DNA of 64,000 bases from positions 1 to 64,000 of the forward strand of contig JAGVBZ010000020.1 in NCBI GenBank assembly GCA_020059465.1, written 5' to 3'. Below the pieces are notes generated by a model. That model was not told the origin of the DNA. It did not search any database and saw only the letters and a program-made list of their open reading frames with translations. Within the stretch, counting starts at the first letter, position 1; every line of letters begins with the position of its first letter. Positions 24,318-34,506 of the stretch are shown here, piece by piece. Both the position numbers and the translations under genes were made by a program. This DNA comes from Brevinematales bacterium. Its GTDB lineage: Bacteria > Spirochaetota > Brevinematia > Brevinematales > GWF1-51-8.

Positions 24318-27143
24318 TTACGTCTCCATCTCGAACAGGTCGCGGATATCTTCCCATGTCATCTTCTTGATGAACGTCGCGTCCTTATCGAGCATATTGT
24401 CGAATATGACGCGTTTTTTCTCCTGAAGGCGCGCGATCTTTTCCTCTATAGTGCCCTGCGTCATCAGCCGATACACGTGCACGACGTTGACCTGCCCGAT
24501 ACGGTGCGCGCGGTCGATCGCCTGGTTCTCCACAGCGGGATTCCACCACGGGTCGAAAAGGATGACTGCGTCCGCGCCGATCAGGTTCAGCCCGGTTCCC
24601 CCCGCGCGGAGGGAGATCAGGAATACCGGCACGTCCGAACGGTTGAACCTGTCCACCAGTTCCACACGGTCCTTCGTTTCGCCGTCGAGATACAGGTAGT
24701 CGATCTGGTTCTTGGAGAGTTCCTTCCGCAGGATTTTGAGCATCTGCACGAACTGGCTGAATACGAGCACTCGGTGCCCGCTGTCCATCGCTTCCTCGAG
24801 CAGTTCCACTAGCGCGTTCGTCTTGACCGATATTTCCTCGCTGTCGAGGTCGATCAGTTCGGGGTTGACCAGCCCCGGGTGGAGACATATCTGGCGGAGA
24901 CGGGTGAGCGCGGCGAGGAAATCGATATACGACCCCTCGATACCCTTCTTCTCGATCACCGAGTACAAATTGTTCCGCACCTTCGACAGTGTCTCGAGGT
25001 AAAGCGCCTTCTGGCGTTCGGTGAGTTCCATACTGACGGACTGCTCGATTTTGTCGGGGAGTTCCTTGATGACCGCCGACTTGGTACGACGGATAATGAA
25101 CGGGTGAATCATCTTGCGGAGCTTATTGACCGCGATCGTCCGCTCGTTCCGGTCGAACCCGTTGATAGGGATCTCGAACGATTTCTTGAACCATCCGTAA
25201 TGCCCCAGAAAAGACGGCATCACGAAATCGAAGATCGACCACAGCTCGGTAACATTGTTCTCGATCGGCGTACCCGTAATAGCGATACGGTGGCGCGAAA
25301 GAATGTCCTTGATACTCTGGGTGCGCTTGGCGGACTTGTTTTTTATATGCTGGGCCTCGTCGAGGATGCAGTAATTGAATTCGATGCTGCGGTACTCCTC
25401 GATATCGAGGTGGACAAGGTAATAGGATGTGATCGCGATGTCGTAGCTTGAGATTTCCGCGATCTTCGCGGTACGCTGGGATTTATTCCCGTCGACGACC
25501 ACCCACGACAGTTCGTCCGGGAAGAATTTTTTTATTTCCGCGACCCAGTTGTATGTCAGCGAACTGGGGCAGACGATGAGCGCCGGGCCGTTCCCTTTAA
25601 TAGTGTAAAGGTGTGTCAGCATCTGTACGGTTTTACCGAGACCCATTTCGTCCGCGAGGATCCCCCCGAAATGGAACGTATTGAGGAAATGAAGCCAGTC
25701 CGCGCCGAGTTTCTGGTAATTTCGCAGGATATGGGATATCCGTCCGGGGAGTTTGACCTTTTTTATCGAACGGTCGGCGTTCAATTCTTTCGGAAATTCC
25801 TTGAGGGCGCCGGGAAGTTCGGTCTTGATCGATTCCTGCAGGAGCCGGGGCAGGTTGAAACGGCGCATCCGCCATTTACCCGACATCTTGCGGATATCGA
25901 TCTCGTCCAGCAAATCTTTGACGAACGACAGTTCTTTCTCGCCGAGGCTGACAATCCTGTTCCCTTTGCGGACAAATCCGTGACGGAGTATCTCGTGAAG
26001 CTCGTTGAGCATCAGCATGATATCCCCGATCTGAAACTGGAAGTCCACTCCCAGCCAATCGATCGAACTGCCGTCGCCGGACGGGATTTGTTCCTCGTCG
26101 GTGATTTTTATCCGGCGTTCGGAAATCTGCCCGCTGACTATTTCTATAGTTTCGTCGCCCTCAATAATCTCGACAATATCCTGCACTTTCGGGAAAAACT
26201 TCTGGAACAGGTTTTCGTTATCGCGGGTCTCTATTTTATTGGTCTCAATCTCATTCAGGAACTCGAAGAAGTTCGAATAAACCTCGTTGACTACCGTCCT
26301 GATCTGCTGGTAAAACTCGGTATCCGGCGATATCAGCACGACCTCGTTTTCGCCGCACGGCAGGATTATTTCCTCGGACAGCAGGATCGCTTTACGGAGT
26401 TCGGGGAAATTCAACGGGCATTCGCGGTCTCCGGTATTCAGGAACCCCGCGACTGAATAAAAATCCTTTTCGGCTTTAAAACGGAAGCGTATTTTACGTT
26501 CGGCGATTGTGCGCACCTGGGGGAGTTCAATCATACGATCGATAAATTTCGCGCGGTCGCGCTTGGTGGTAAACAGCTTGATTTTCAACTCCGGGGAAAT
26601 AGGCGCGGCTCCTTCGCGGAAAAGCGTCTCGAGCATTTCGTCGCTTACCGGGGAGGTCAGAGGACGGATGGTTTCTTCGCTGATGAGAAGGTTGCCGGCG
26701 TTCGTCGGAAGAAGGATATTGTTCGCCGGGGACGGCAGTACAAGACTGTTCAGTTCATTATTAAAGAGGAGCCGCAGTGTATAGGTCTCCTCGTCAAAAC
26801 TGATACGGCGCTTCTTTTCGTTGATAATAAACCGCGCGCTGAATTTCAGCAGGGTATGGAGAAAATAAAAATCGACAGGAGTCCCGATCAGCAGGGTTTT
26901 TGCGTCGGGCTTCCCGATCAGCGTCTGGCGGTAATTCTTAAAATACCGGATGAAATTGGAGATCTCAAGCGGAACCTCCGAAAAATCGTCGAAAAACTCC
27001 AGCGAGAGTTCCTCGTTCTCGACCGTAGAAAGAATATAGCGCTGCAGAAGGGAGTTATCGGAGGATAGTGAGATTTTCAATTCACGCGCCAACTGTTTAT
27101 CGGTTAGGATTTCAACTGTAATATTCAGATCGTATAATTTCAC
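24318..27143 (-). CDS. SNF2-family DNA helicase/ATPase
   Basis: A 941-residue protein. The C-terminal half is a complete SNF2 motor: motif I DEMGLGKTVQM, motif II as DEAQ (LDEAQHIKNK), motif III ITGTPIENN, motif V RAGGTGLNLIGAD and motif VI QAIDRAHRIGQ. The long N-terminal half is not one I can assign; it lacks an obvious SWIM zinc finger. Bacterial SNF2 proteins (RapA-like and others) translocate on DNA and may act in transcription recycling, repair or defence. The start is GTG after AGGGGAAT. It is last in the minus-strand envelope operon, 47 bases after the LpxB-related gene. Confidence 0.9.
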   Translation of the reverse strand: MKLYDLNITVEILTDKQLARELKISLSSDNSLLQRYILSTVENEELSLEFFDDFSEVPLEISNFIRYFKNYRQTLIGKPDAKTLLIGTPVDFYFLHTLLKFSARFIINEKKRRISFDEETYTLRLLFNNELNSLVLPSPANNILLPTNAGNLLISEETIRPLTSPVSDEMLETLFREGAAPISPELKIKLFTTKRDRAKFIDRMIELPQVRTIAERKIRFRFKAEKDFYSVAGFLNTGDRECPLNFPELRKAILLSEEIILPCGENEVVLISPDTEFYQQIRTVVNEVYSNFFEFLNEIETNKIETRDNENLFQKFFPKVQDIVEIIEGDETIEIVSGQISERRIKITDEEQIPSGDGSSIDWLGVDFQFQIGDIMLMLNELHEILRHGFVRKGNRIVSLGEKELSFVKDLLDEIDIRKMSGKWRMRRFNLPRLLQESIKTELPGALKEFPKELNADRSIKKVKLPGRISHILRNYQKLGADWLHFLNTFHFGGILADEMGLGKTVQMLTHLYTIKGNGPALIVCPSSLTYNWVAEIKKFFPDELSWVVVDGNKSQRTAKIAEISSYDIAITSYYLVHLDIEEYRSIEFNYCILDEAQHIKNKSAKRTQSIKDILSRHRIAITGTPIENNVTELWSIFDFVMPSFLGHYGWFKKSFEIPINGFDRNERTIAVNKLRKMIHPFIIRRTKSAVIKELPDKIEQSVSMELTERQKALYLETLSKVRNNLYSVIEKKGIEGSYIDFLAALTRLRQICLHPGLVNPELIDLDSEEISVKTNALVELLEEAMDSGHRVLVFSQFVQMLKILRKELSKNQIDYLYLDGETKDRVELVDRFNRSDVPVFLISLRAGGTGLNLIGADAVILFDPWWNPAVENQAIDRAHRIGQVNVVHVYRLMTQGTIEEKIARLQEKKRVIFDNMLDKDATFIKKMTWEDIRDLFEMET

Positions 27144-27190
27144 TCATTCCCCTTGGATTGGATGTTATCGAAAGTTCATGGAATTTTCTA

Positions 27191-28375
27191 TTACTTGGAA
27201 TCGTTCTTGAAGTACTTCTCGAAAATATACTGCGCGATCCGTTTTGCGCCGCCGGACGGGCCGATATGTTCCATCCCGATCTTCCCCCTGCGGGTGCGCT
27301 CGGCTTCGTTGTCCAACAGTGAAAGTACGGCGTTCACCGCGCCGTCGGGAAATTCGGTAAACACGAGCGAATCCCCCATCAGTCTCTGCTGTTCCTCGAA
27401 TCGGCGTTTCGTGGTCTGAGGCCCGGTGCCGGTAAACGCCACCACCGGTTTGCCGAGACCTGCCGCCTGCTCGTTCGCAGCCCCGGTCAATCCGATCAGT
27501 ACAGCCGATTCCTGAACGACGTTGACAAATACGCCGCGCCCGATCTGTACCCTGCACTTGTCTTTGACGAGATACGGGAACGGTTTGCCCTGCTCGAATG
27601 TCCATCCTTCTTTTGCGGCGCGCGCGGTCAGTTCTGCATCGGTAATCTGCCCGACCACCGCCGATGTGAAGTTCAGTTTCCGCCGCCGGGTCAGGAGTTC
27701 CGCCGCTTGCAGGATAAGCATGAAGTTTTCCAGCGCCTCTCCGCGCGTACCGGGCATCAGCCCGACTGTGGGCACTGAGGGGTCGAGCTTCAGGTCTACC
27801 GGCGCGGGATTAAGCTCGTCCATAATGACGCTGCCGAGGAACACGGCGGGGATATCTTTGTCCCGCATATTCGACGCGGTCAGTTCGTCGCGGGTGAACA
27901 CGTCAGAGGCCGTCTTGCGGATGAAACGTTCTTCTATCTTGTAATGAGGTTCGATATAATCGCTTTTAGAATGAATGTAAAACAGTATAGGTATGCCCGT
28001 TTTCTTGAGCGCCTTCCGGGTCAGCCAAAGCAGGAATACGTCCCCGACAACCACCGCGAGACGGATCCTTTCGCGCTGTGCGCGGATTTTTTTTACGAAT
28101 TTTACGGGAATGAGGAATCCCCCGGAAAACAGGTCGGCGAAAAACCCGCCGATAGTCTGGAACGAGAATCCTCCGGAGGGGGGAACATAGGACGATGCGA
28201 TGATATCGAATCCCGCCTTCTGGTACTCCGCGCTTTCGCTGACCAATGACGCGCCCGCGATACGCAGGTCTCCGGTTTTATTCCCTTCGAGTATAGCCTT
28301 CAACTGAGTCCCGATCAGTACGGCGTTCCGGTCTTCGCTGTAGCAGTCGCTAGTGAATAGAATGGTATCCTTCAT
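27191..28375 (-). CDS. lipid-A-disaccharide synthase-related protein
   Basis: A 394-residue protein that looks like a GT-B glycosyltransferase-fold protein distantly related to LpxB (the TIGR03492-type group known mostly from cyanobacteria and Deinococcus). Features include VVVGDVFLLWLTRKAL, the GLMPGTRGEALENFMLI block typical of LpxB-like proteins, and VLIGLTGAANEQAAGLGKPV near the C-terminus. The true reaction is not known. Its ATG follows immediately after the TAA of the O-antigen ligase-like gene, so they are translated together. Confidence 0.65.
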   Translation of the reverse strand: MKDTILFTSDCYSEDRNAVLIGTQLKAILEGNKTGDLRIAGASLVSESAEYQKAGFDIIASSYVPPSGGFSFQTIGGFFADLFSGGFLIPVKFVKKIRAQRERIRLAVVVGDVFLLWLTRKALKKTGIPILFYIHSKSDYIEPHYKIEERFIRKTASDVFTRDELTASNMRDKDIPAVFLGSVIMDELNPAPVDLKLDPSVPTVGLMPGTRGEALENFMLILQAAELLTRRRKLNFTSAVVGQITDAELTARAAKEGWTFEQGKPFPYLVKDKCRVQIGRGVFVNVVQESAVLIGLTGAANEQAAGLGKPVVAFTGTGPQTTKRRFEEQQRLMGDSLVFTEFPDGAVNAVLSLLDNEAERTRRGKIGMEHIGPSGGAKRIAQYIFEKYFKNDSK

Positions 28376-30226
28376 TTATTTCTCCGCGCCTGTTTTCTCG
28401 AGCGCGATGAAATCGTCGTACTGGGTGTTCTGGGATAGCCCCATGAGCATCCAGACGAGTATCCCGAGGAAAACGTTGTAGAAAATGGCGTCGAACAGGG
28501 ATATCAGCAGGAATCCGGTTAAAAGCGCGGCGCCGAGGATGGAACTTTTTATATTCCGGATACTTCGACGGTATGCGTATATCAGAAACGCGATAAAATA
28601 GAACATGTACACGGCGAATCCGGCAAACCCGGTCTCCACCAGTATGGAGAGGTATCCGTTATGCACGAACTGTACTGGGGAATTCTCATACTGAATGGGG
28701 TAGCGCTTTTGGAAATGGTAATGGAAATTCCCAAGCCCGACCCCGTATGCCTCGTTTCCGTCGTTCAGGATAGTCCACGCCGCATTGTACTGCTCGAGGC
28801 GTCCGCCCATATTCGGTATCTGCGACGGATTGGTGATATACTGCAGGCTGTCGCGGAACTTGGGATTCGGTACGATAAAGAATATCGCGCCGAGGATGAT
28901 GACTCCTGCGAAAAGAATCCACCTGCGGGAAAAAAGTATCATGATGAACCAGAATGCGCCGAGGAGGATAAGCGCTCCGCGCCCTGAGATCAGTAACGCG
29001 ATCAGGACGGTCAGTACGATCGCGGCGGTATAAACAGGCCATTCCCACCACGACAACCGTTTATAGTTAAAGAACATATAATGCGAAAAGAACATGGATA
29101 CCAGCACAACCAGGTATGCTCCCATGGAGCCGTACTGGAATATCGAAGTGAGGTTGCCGTCTCCGTCAGCCGCCTGTATCCATCCCAGGCTGGATGCCCC
29201 GAAGGTGATGTCGAGGGGGGATTTCAGCACAAGATAATGAACCACCGCGAATACGCCCCAGAGGATGATGCCGATAGCGCTCATGGAAATAACCCTCTGA
29301 TACGAAATACTGTCGGCGGGCAGGGATTTCATGAACTGGTAGAAGAAATAGAATAATGCGAAGATAAGCGCAGCGCCGATCGCTGTGCCTTTATCGAGCG
29401 CGAAAAATCCGCCGATGATCGCGATTGCCACGAATGCGGCGAGCGCCCAATCGCGGCGTCTCCATTCGAAGTAGATCGATCCTCTGACGGTAATAATATA
29501 TATTATGAGCACGACCACCGAAAGAAAAAGGAAAAATTCCGAGAACGACGGCAAGAGCGCGAACCCGAGCGACATACCGAGGAATGCCTCGAGCGATGTG
29601 TTCTTTTTGGAGCGCTTACCGCGTTGTTTATATATAGATAATATAATGATCAGAAGGGGTAAGATAACCGGGAAAGCCAGAAGCCACGCGGGGAGGATAA
29701 GACGTGTCGGTACCTGATTCTGCTTCATGATAAATTCGACTTTCTCCACGGATACATAATTCCAGTCGTTATGATTGATCTGGCATACCCATTCCATACC
29801 GCCCTGATTATCGAGAACAGATAACTCCCTCGATACCGTCGCGTTGGAACCCGCGAAGAGAGGGATATTAAACACATCCCCTTCGCTGATATTATAACTC
29901 AGCCTAAAATTCATCGAATAATTCGAGACCGCGCTGTAGGTGACATTCACTACGTAATACCCCGGCGTCAGTTTGACCGGGACGCTCTTTGCTAAAACGC
30001 CGCGCTCTCCGGAAAATCCGGTGATTACCGAGCCGGAGATTTTCCCCGCTTCGGTAGACAGGCCGTTGGTGCCGGTCAGGGTTATCGGGGGTACGGGTTT
30101 GGGCGGGGTGAACGACGCATAGCTGATCAGCAAATAGGTAAGAATGGCGACAATGCTCACGGCATAGGCGATCTTAGTCCACATCCAGTATTTATCTTTA
30201 TCGAAAAGTTTTTTAGGGTCGATCAT
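28376..30226 (-). CDS. O-antigen ligase/polymerase-like membrane protein (Wzy_C)
   Basis: A 616-residue inner-membrane protein with a first helix near 17-37, a periplasmic beta-rich domain of about 130 residues (about 45-175), and then about eleven transmembrane helices. The loop PNMGGRLEQYNAAWTIL followed by GVGLGNFHYHF and VHNGYLSILVETG is the Wzy_C/WaaL signature. Such proteins polymerise or ligate lipid-linked glycans. The extra N-terminal periplasmic domain is less usual. Start overlaps the end of the glycosyltransferase gene by four bases. Confidence 0.8.
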   Translation of the reverse strand: MIDPKKLFDKDKYWMWTKIAYAVSIVAILTYLLISYASFTPPKPVPPITLTGTNGLSTEAGKISGSVITGFSGERGVLAKSVPVKLTPGYYVVNVTYSAVSNYSMNFRLSYNISEGDVFNIPLFAGSNATVSRELSVLDNQGGMEWVCQINHNDWNYVSVEKVEFIMKQNQVPTRLILPAWLLAFPVILPLLIIILSIYKQRGKRSKKNTSLEAFLGMSLGFALLPSFSEFFLFLSVVVLIIYIITVRGSIYFEWRRRDWALAAFVAIAIIGGFFALDKGTAIGAALIFALFYFFYQFMKSLPADSISYQRVISMSAIGIILWGVFAVVHYLVLKSPLDITFGASSLGWIQAADGDGNLTSIFQYGSMGAYLVVLVSMFFSHYMFFNYKRLSWWEWPVYTAAIVLTVLIALLISGRGALILLGAFWFIMILFSRRWILFAGVIILGAIFFIVPNPKFRDSLQYITNPSQIPNMGGRLEQYNAAWTILNDGNEAYGVGLGNFHYHFQKRYPIQYENSPVQFVHNGYLSILVETGFAGFAVYMFYFIAFLIYAYRRSIRNIKSSILGAALLTGFLLISLFDAIFYNVFLGILVWMLMGLSQNTQYDDFIALEKTGAEK

Positions 30227-31155
30227 GATACCGCCTTCTGTTTTAATAGATATCCGTCTTCCTTGATTTTCGCCTTAATCCCCTTGAAATAAAAATGATA
30301 CCCGTTCAGGCGGATTTTAGCGATACATTTATCTTTTTCATTATTATCCCAAAGCTTCTTGATATCGTCGATAAACTTCTGTGAGGTCAGGTATTCTTCC
30401 TTAAAAAGCACACGGTCGAGCCAGTAATAGAATCCGCCGATCATAGTCATATTTTTTACAGCAAACGTCGGGTGCTTCCGGTAGAACATTACCGCAGCCC
30501 TGCCCTCGACCATCCGGTCGGCGAAGAAGTCCTGGATATGGTCGATACGGATACGTCCCTCGTAGTGCCAGATATACCCGGTCTTCGTGAGACGCTTGAC
30601 CTTGATGCCCGATTTCATCAGGCGCATCCCGAGGTCGAGGTCTTCCCATCCCTTGCGGAAGTTGACCTCGTCGAAACACTCCACACTCAGAAGGTGTTCT
30701 TTCCGCACGGATACGTTGGCGGTATCGAAAAACGCGCGCGAGTAGTGCCATGCGCTGTACGGTGTCTTATACGCGTCCTCAAGGTCCATAATACGGACGA
30801 GTTGACCCTGCACGATGAGGCGCGGGCGGCGCAGGTGCTGTTCGACATGCAATCCCACCAATTCCGGCGGCGCGATCACATCGCTGTCGATGAAGTGGAT
30901 AATTTCTCCGGAGGCGTTCCTGATTCCCGTGTTCCGTGCCGATGCGGGGCCGCCGTTGTCCTGCCGGATATATTTTACCTGCGGATAACGCTTGATAATC
31001 TCAGCCGAATTATCGGTTGATCCGTCGTCGACACAAATCAGTTCGAGATTGGGGTAGGTCTGACGGGTAAGGCTATCCAGAACCATTTCCATCATGAACC
31101 CGCGATTATAGACAGGGGTGACAACCGATACCTTCGGGGTACCGTTCTGCTTCAT
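30223..31155 (-). CDS. family 2 glycosyltransferase
   Basis: A 310-residue cytosolic GT-A enzyme. It shows VSVVTPVYNRG, the nucleotide-binding CVDDGSTDNSAEII, the metal-binding DSD (IHFIDSDVI) and the acceptor-side GWEDLDLGMRL. It probably adds sugars to a surface glycan together with the downstream O-antigen ligase-like and LpxB-related proteins. The start is taken at the ATG after GGAGAG; an in-frame ATG four codons upstream overlaps that site. Confidence 0.9.
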   Translation of the reverse strand: MKQNGTPKVSVVTPVYNRGFMMEMVLDSLTRQTYPNLELICVDDGSTDNSAEIIKRYPQVKYIRQDNGGPASARNTGIRNASGEIIHFIDSDVIAPPELVGLHVEQHLRRPRLIVQGQLVRIMDLEDAYKTPYSAWHYSRAFFDTANVSVRKEHLLSVECFDEVNFRKGWEDLDLGMRLMKSGIKVKRLTKTGYIWHYEGRIRIDHIQDFFADRMVEGRAAVMFYRKHPTFAVKNMTMIGGFYYWLDRVLFKEEYLTSQKFIDDIKKLWDNNEKDKCIAKIRLNGYHFYFKGIKAKIKEDGYLLKQKAVS

Positions 31156-31178
31156 TTTTCTCTCCATTCGGAACTATT

Positions 31179-31207
31179 ATTGTAAACCCATAATGGAAAA
31201 AAGTCAA
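31179..31207 (-). promoter_or_regulatory. promoter for the glycosyltransferase operon
   Basis: On the minus strand: TTGACT (31202-31207), 17-base spacer, TACAAT (31179-31184). It likely drives the whole block down to the SNF2 gene. The rest of the 316-base gap to polA holds the polA promoter and no gene. Confidence 0.65.
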
Positions 31208-31386
31208 TTCAGCTTCCCCGCCCGATATGATGTATACTAAAATTGAAAGCAAGTGCGAAAACTTCTCCTTCCTCAAATCAGTTCGGTGTGATTACGGATT
31301 ATCGGTTTTTAGATACAAGCTTTTTTATATCCGTCCACGATGCGCGGTATCGGGGATTTATAAATTTTCCTATTCCCCTCGTTTCA

Positions 31387-31422
31387 TGCTATAATAGTTC
31401 GGCATCCCGTGAAGAAAACGGG
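31387..31422 (+). promoter_or_regulatory. extended -10 promoter and leader hairpin of polA
   Basis: TGCTATAAT (TG at 31387, TATAAT at 31390-31395) with a poor -35. About ten bases downstream CCCGT/ACGGG (31406-31422) can pair in the leader. ATG follows at 31472. Confidence 0.5.
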
Positions 31423-31471
31423 ACAAGCGCTCACCACAATTTTGTAAAATAATCCATTAATGGAGACACCA

Positions 31472-34291
31472 ATGAAAAAGAAACTTATCCTGATAGACGG
31501 CTCGGGCCTCATATTCCGCGCGTTCTATTCCCTTATCCGTAACCCTTTGCGGACATCCAAGGGCGAGAACACGTCCGCGATATTCGGTTTCATGAAGATG
31601 ATGCTGAAGATCATCCGGGATTATCGTCCCGACGGTCTCGCGGTGGCGTTCGATATATCACGAAAGACGTTCCGGCTCGACATGTACCCGGAGTATAAAG
31701 CGAACCGCGAGAAGACCCCCGACGAACTGAAGGCGCAGATTCCCAAGATCATTGATCTGGTACGTCTGATGAATATCCCCGCGCTCGCATACGAGGGATA
31801 CGAGGCCGACGATATCATTGCCACGCTCGCGGACAAGCTCAAGCACGATTACGATGTCAGCGTATTCACCGGCGATAAGGACCTTTATCAGTTAGTGGAG
31901 AGTAAGGTTAAGGTGATCGCCGTGGTCAAGGGTGTGAGCGAGGTGAAGGTGCTCGACCGTTTCGGGGTGAAGGCTGAAAAGGGGGTATATCCCGAGCAGA
32001 TACCCGATTTCCTCGGGATAGCGGGCGACAGCTCGGACAATATCCCCGGCGTGAAGGGGATCGGCGAAAAGGGCGCGATCGCGCTATTGGAGAAATACGG
32101 CTCGCTCGAGGGTATCTACGCGCATCTGGACGAGATCACCGGCGCGAATAAGAAGAAACTCGAAGACAGCCGGGATATCGCGGTATTGTCGAAACAGCTC
32201 GCCGTACTGAAACGCGATATCACGGTCGCGGACGAACCCGACTGGACGAACGAGGTACGGATGGAGAACGTATTCAATAAGGAGATGATCGCGAAGCTGA
32301 AGGAATACGAGGCGGGGTCGGTGATCGACGAGATCCAGAGGATGCTCGAAGGGAAGATCGGATCGCCCGCCGACGGCGAACTTCCGCTCGGTAACGCCGA
32401 GAAAAAAGCGAAACAGGAGTACTCCGAGGGACTTTTTTCAGACACCGCCCTGTTCGAGAAGGAAAACGACTCGTCGTTTGCCGCGCTCGACGGGACATAC
32501 GAACTCGTGACGACGAAGGAAACTCTCGACGGTATCCTCGCACGTATCCGCGCGGACAAGGTGTTCAGCGTCGACTTCGAGACTACATCTGACGATCCTA
32601 TCCGGGCGAAGATTATCGGTATCGCGGCGTCGTTCGGCGCACGGACGGGGTATTATATCCCGGTGAAGCACGACGTACCGACTGAGTTCGACAAGGCGGG
32701 AGTCGTGGAGCTATTCCGCCCCATTTTCGAGGACGAGTCGATTAAAAAGATCGGGCAGAACCTGAAATACGAGTACCGTATCCTGATGAACTACGGCATC
32801 GTCCTGCGCGGTATCGGGTTCGATTCGATGATCGCCGCGTATATCCTCGAGCCCCAGCGCACCCGTTATAACCTCGACGACCTCGCGCTGACGTACCTGC
32901 ATTATAAAACCATACACTATAAAGATATAGTTGTCGATACGAAGAACCGTACGCTCCTTGACGTGCCGATCGAACTGGTGCGGGACTACGCGGGCGAGGA
33001 CGCGGATATCGCGCTCCGTCTGCGGAACTTCTTCGAGCCGATGCTTGCGAAACGGAATGTCGAAAGCGTGTACTACGATATCGAACTCCCGCTTATTCCG
33101 GTGCTCGCGCGGATGGAGCATACCGGGGTGCTGATCGATTCGGCCTACCTCGGCGAACTCTCCGAACGCCTCGCGGGATGGATCGGCGAACTGGAGACGA
33201 AAATCTACGATATCGCGGGGGAGCGTTTTAATATCAATTCCACCCAGCAGCTCGGCGCGATTTTATTCGGGAAGCTGAATCTCCCGGTATTCAAAAAGAC
33301 CGCGGGCGGGAAACCGTCCACCGACGAAGAGACCCTTGAGGCGCTCGCGCCGGAACACCCCCTTCCCGAGCATCTGGTGAAGTATCGGACCTACACGAAG
33401 CTCAAAGGGACATATATCGACACACTCCCCGAACTGGTCAACCCTGTGACCGGACGGGTGCATACGAGCTTCAACCAGACGGTCGCGCAGACCGGGCGGC
33501 TCTCGTCGAGCGACCCTAACCTGCAGAATATCCCTATCCGCGACGATATCGGCAAAGAGATCAGGAAGGCGTTTATCGCCGCCCCCGGCAAGGTGCTTCT
33601 GTCGGCGGACTACTCGCAGGTGGAACTGCGGCTCTTCGCGCACTTCTCCGGCGACACCAACATGCGGAAAGCGTTCCACGACGGGGTGGATATCCATGCG
33701 AACACCGCGGCGCTGGTGTTCGGCGTACCGCTTGCCGAGGTGACGTCCGACCATCGCAGGGTCGCGAAGATGATCAACTACGGCATCAGCTACGGGATGA
33801 GCGCGTTTAGGCTCGCGAAGGAACTCGACCTGTCGCGTACCGACGCGCGCGGGTTTATCGACCGCTATTTCGACAATTTCCCGAAGGTGCGGGAGTTTAT
33901 GCGGAATACCCTAGAGTATGCGAGTAAGCACGGCGAGGTGCGCACCCTCCTCGGCCGGATGCGTCCTGTGCCCGAACTCAAGGGCAAAAAGATCGGCGAC
34001 CTGAACACCCTCACACATCCCGAACGCTTCTCGATCAACACGGTGGTGCAGGGCACCGCGGCGGATATCATGAAGGTCGCGATGATACGATTATGCAACA
34101 TCATCCGCGACAAGTTCCCGCAGGTGCAGATGATCCTGCAGATACACGACGAACTCGTGTTCGAGCTTTCCCCGGAACTGGTGGACAAGTTCAAACCGGT
34201 GGTGAAGGATATTATGGAGAACTCGGTGACGCTCGACGTTCCGCTGACTGTGGATGTGGGGGTCGGGAAGAACTGGGCGGAAGCGCATTAG
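31472..34291 (+). CDS. polA: DNA polymerase I
   Basis: A 939-residue repair and Okazaki-processing polymerase with all three domains. The 5' nuclease (about 1-290) has IDGSGLIFRAFY and KTFRLDMYPEYKANR. The 3'-5' proofreading domain looks active, with DFET (near 366-369), a QNLKYEYRIL block and YAGEDAD. The polymerase domain has motif A DYSQVELR (about 712-719), the O-helix RRVAKMINYGISYG and motif C HDE (about 892). The start at 31472 has GGAG seven bases upstream; the ATG four codons earlier overlaps it. Confidence 0.97.
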   Translation: MKKKLILIDGSGLIFRAFYSLIRNPLRTSKGENTSAIFGFMKMMLKIIRDYRPDGLAVAFDISRKTFRLDMYPEYKANREKTPDELKAQIPKIIDLVRLMNIPALAYEGYEADDIIATLADKLKHDYDVSVFTGDKDLYQLVESKVKVIAVVKGVSEVKVLDRFGVKAEKGVYPEQIPDFLGIAGDSSDNIPGVKGIGEKGAIALLEKYGSLEGIYAHLDEITGANKKKLEDSRDIAVLSKQLAVLKRDITVADEPDWTNEVRMENVFNKEMIAKLKEYEAGSVIDEIQRMLEGKIGSPADGELPLGNAEKKAKQEYSEGLFSDTALFEKENDSSFAALDGTYELVTTKETLDGILARIRADKVFSVDFETTSDDPIRAKIIGIAASFGARTGYYIPVKHDVPTEFDKAGVVELFRPIFEDESIKKIGQNLKYEYRILMNYGIVLRGIGFDSMIAAYILEPQRTRYNLDDLALTYLHYKTIHYKDIVVDTKNRTLLDVPIELVRDYAGEDADIALRLRNFFEPMLAKRNVESVYYDIELPLIPVLARMEHTGVLIDSAYLGELSERLAGWIGELETKIYDIAGERFNINSTQQLGAILFGKLNLPVFKKTAGGKPSTDEETLEALAPEHPLPEHLVKYRTYTKLKGTYIDTLPELVNPVTGRVHTSFNQTVAQTGRLSSSDPNLQNIPIRDDIGKEIRKAFIAAPGKVLLSADYSQVELRLFAHFSGDTNMRKAFHDGVDIHANTAALVFGVPLAEVTSDHRRVAKMINYGISYGMSAFRLAKELDLSRTDARGFIDRYFDNFPKVREFMRNTLEYASKHGEVRTLLGRMRPVPELKGKKIGDLNTLTHPERFSINTVVQGTAADIMKVAMIRLCNIIRDKFPQVQMILQIHDELVFELSPELVDKFKPVVKDIMENSVTLDVPLTVDVGVGKNWAEAH

Positions 34292-34301
34292 ATTGATTCT
34301 A

Positions 34302-34506
34302 CTTTCTTTCTGTCACCAGAAAGAAAGCTAGCAAAGAAAGAGTGTCCGCGCCAGATAAAGCTTAGTAGTAAAGCAGGGAAATCCGATTCGGGCGTAACTT
34401 GCATGAAATGCCCGCACAAAACGAAAGAAGGGTGTGCATCGGACAAACGCCCTCGGTCGGATTTCCCGGAAGCAAGAATCGCTTTAAAAAGCGCGGAGAA
34501 ACAGCC
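34302..34506 (+). repeat. hairpin-headed repeat element, copy 2
   Basis: Begins ten bases after the polA stop with CTTTCTTTCTG (34302-34312) pairing with CAGAAAGAAAG (34317-34327), then the same block order as 23609-23818: GCAAAGAAAGAG, GATAAAGCTTAG, TTCGGGCGTAACTTGCATG, GGTCGGATTTCCCGG, AATCGCTTTAAAAAGCG and AACAGCC. The two copies match over about 175 bases with many scattered differences, so they are old or fast-drifting. Confidence 0.75.
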
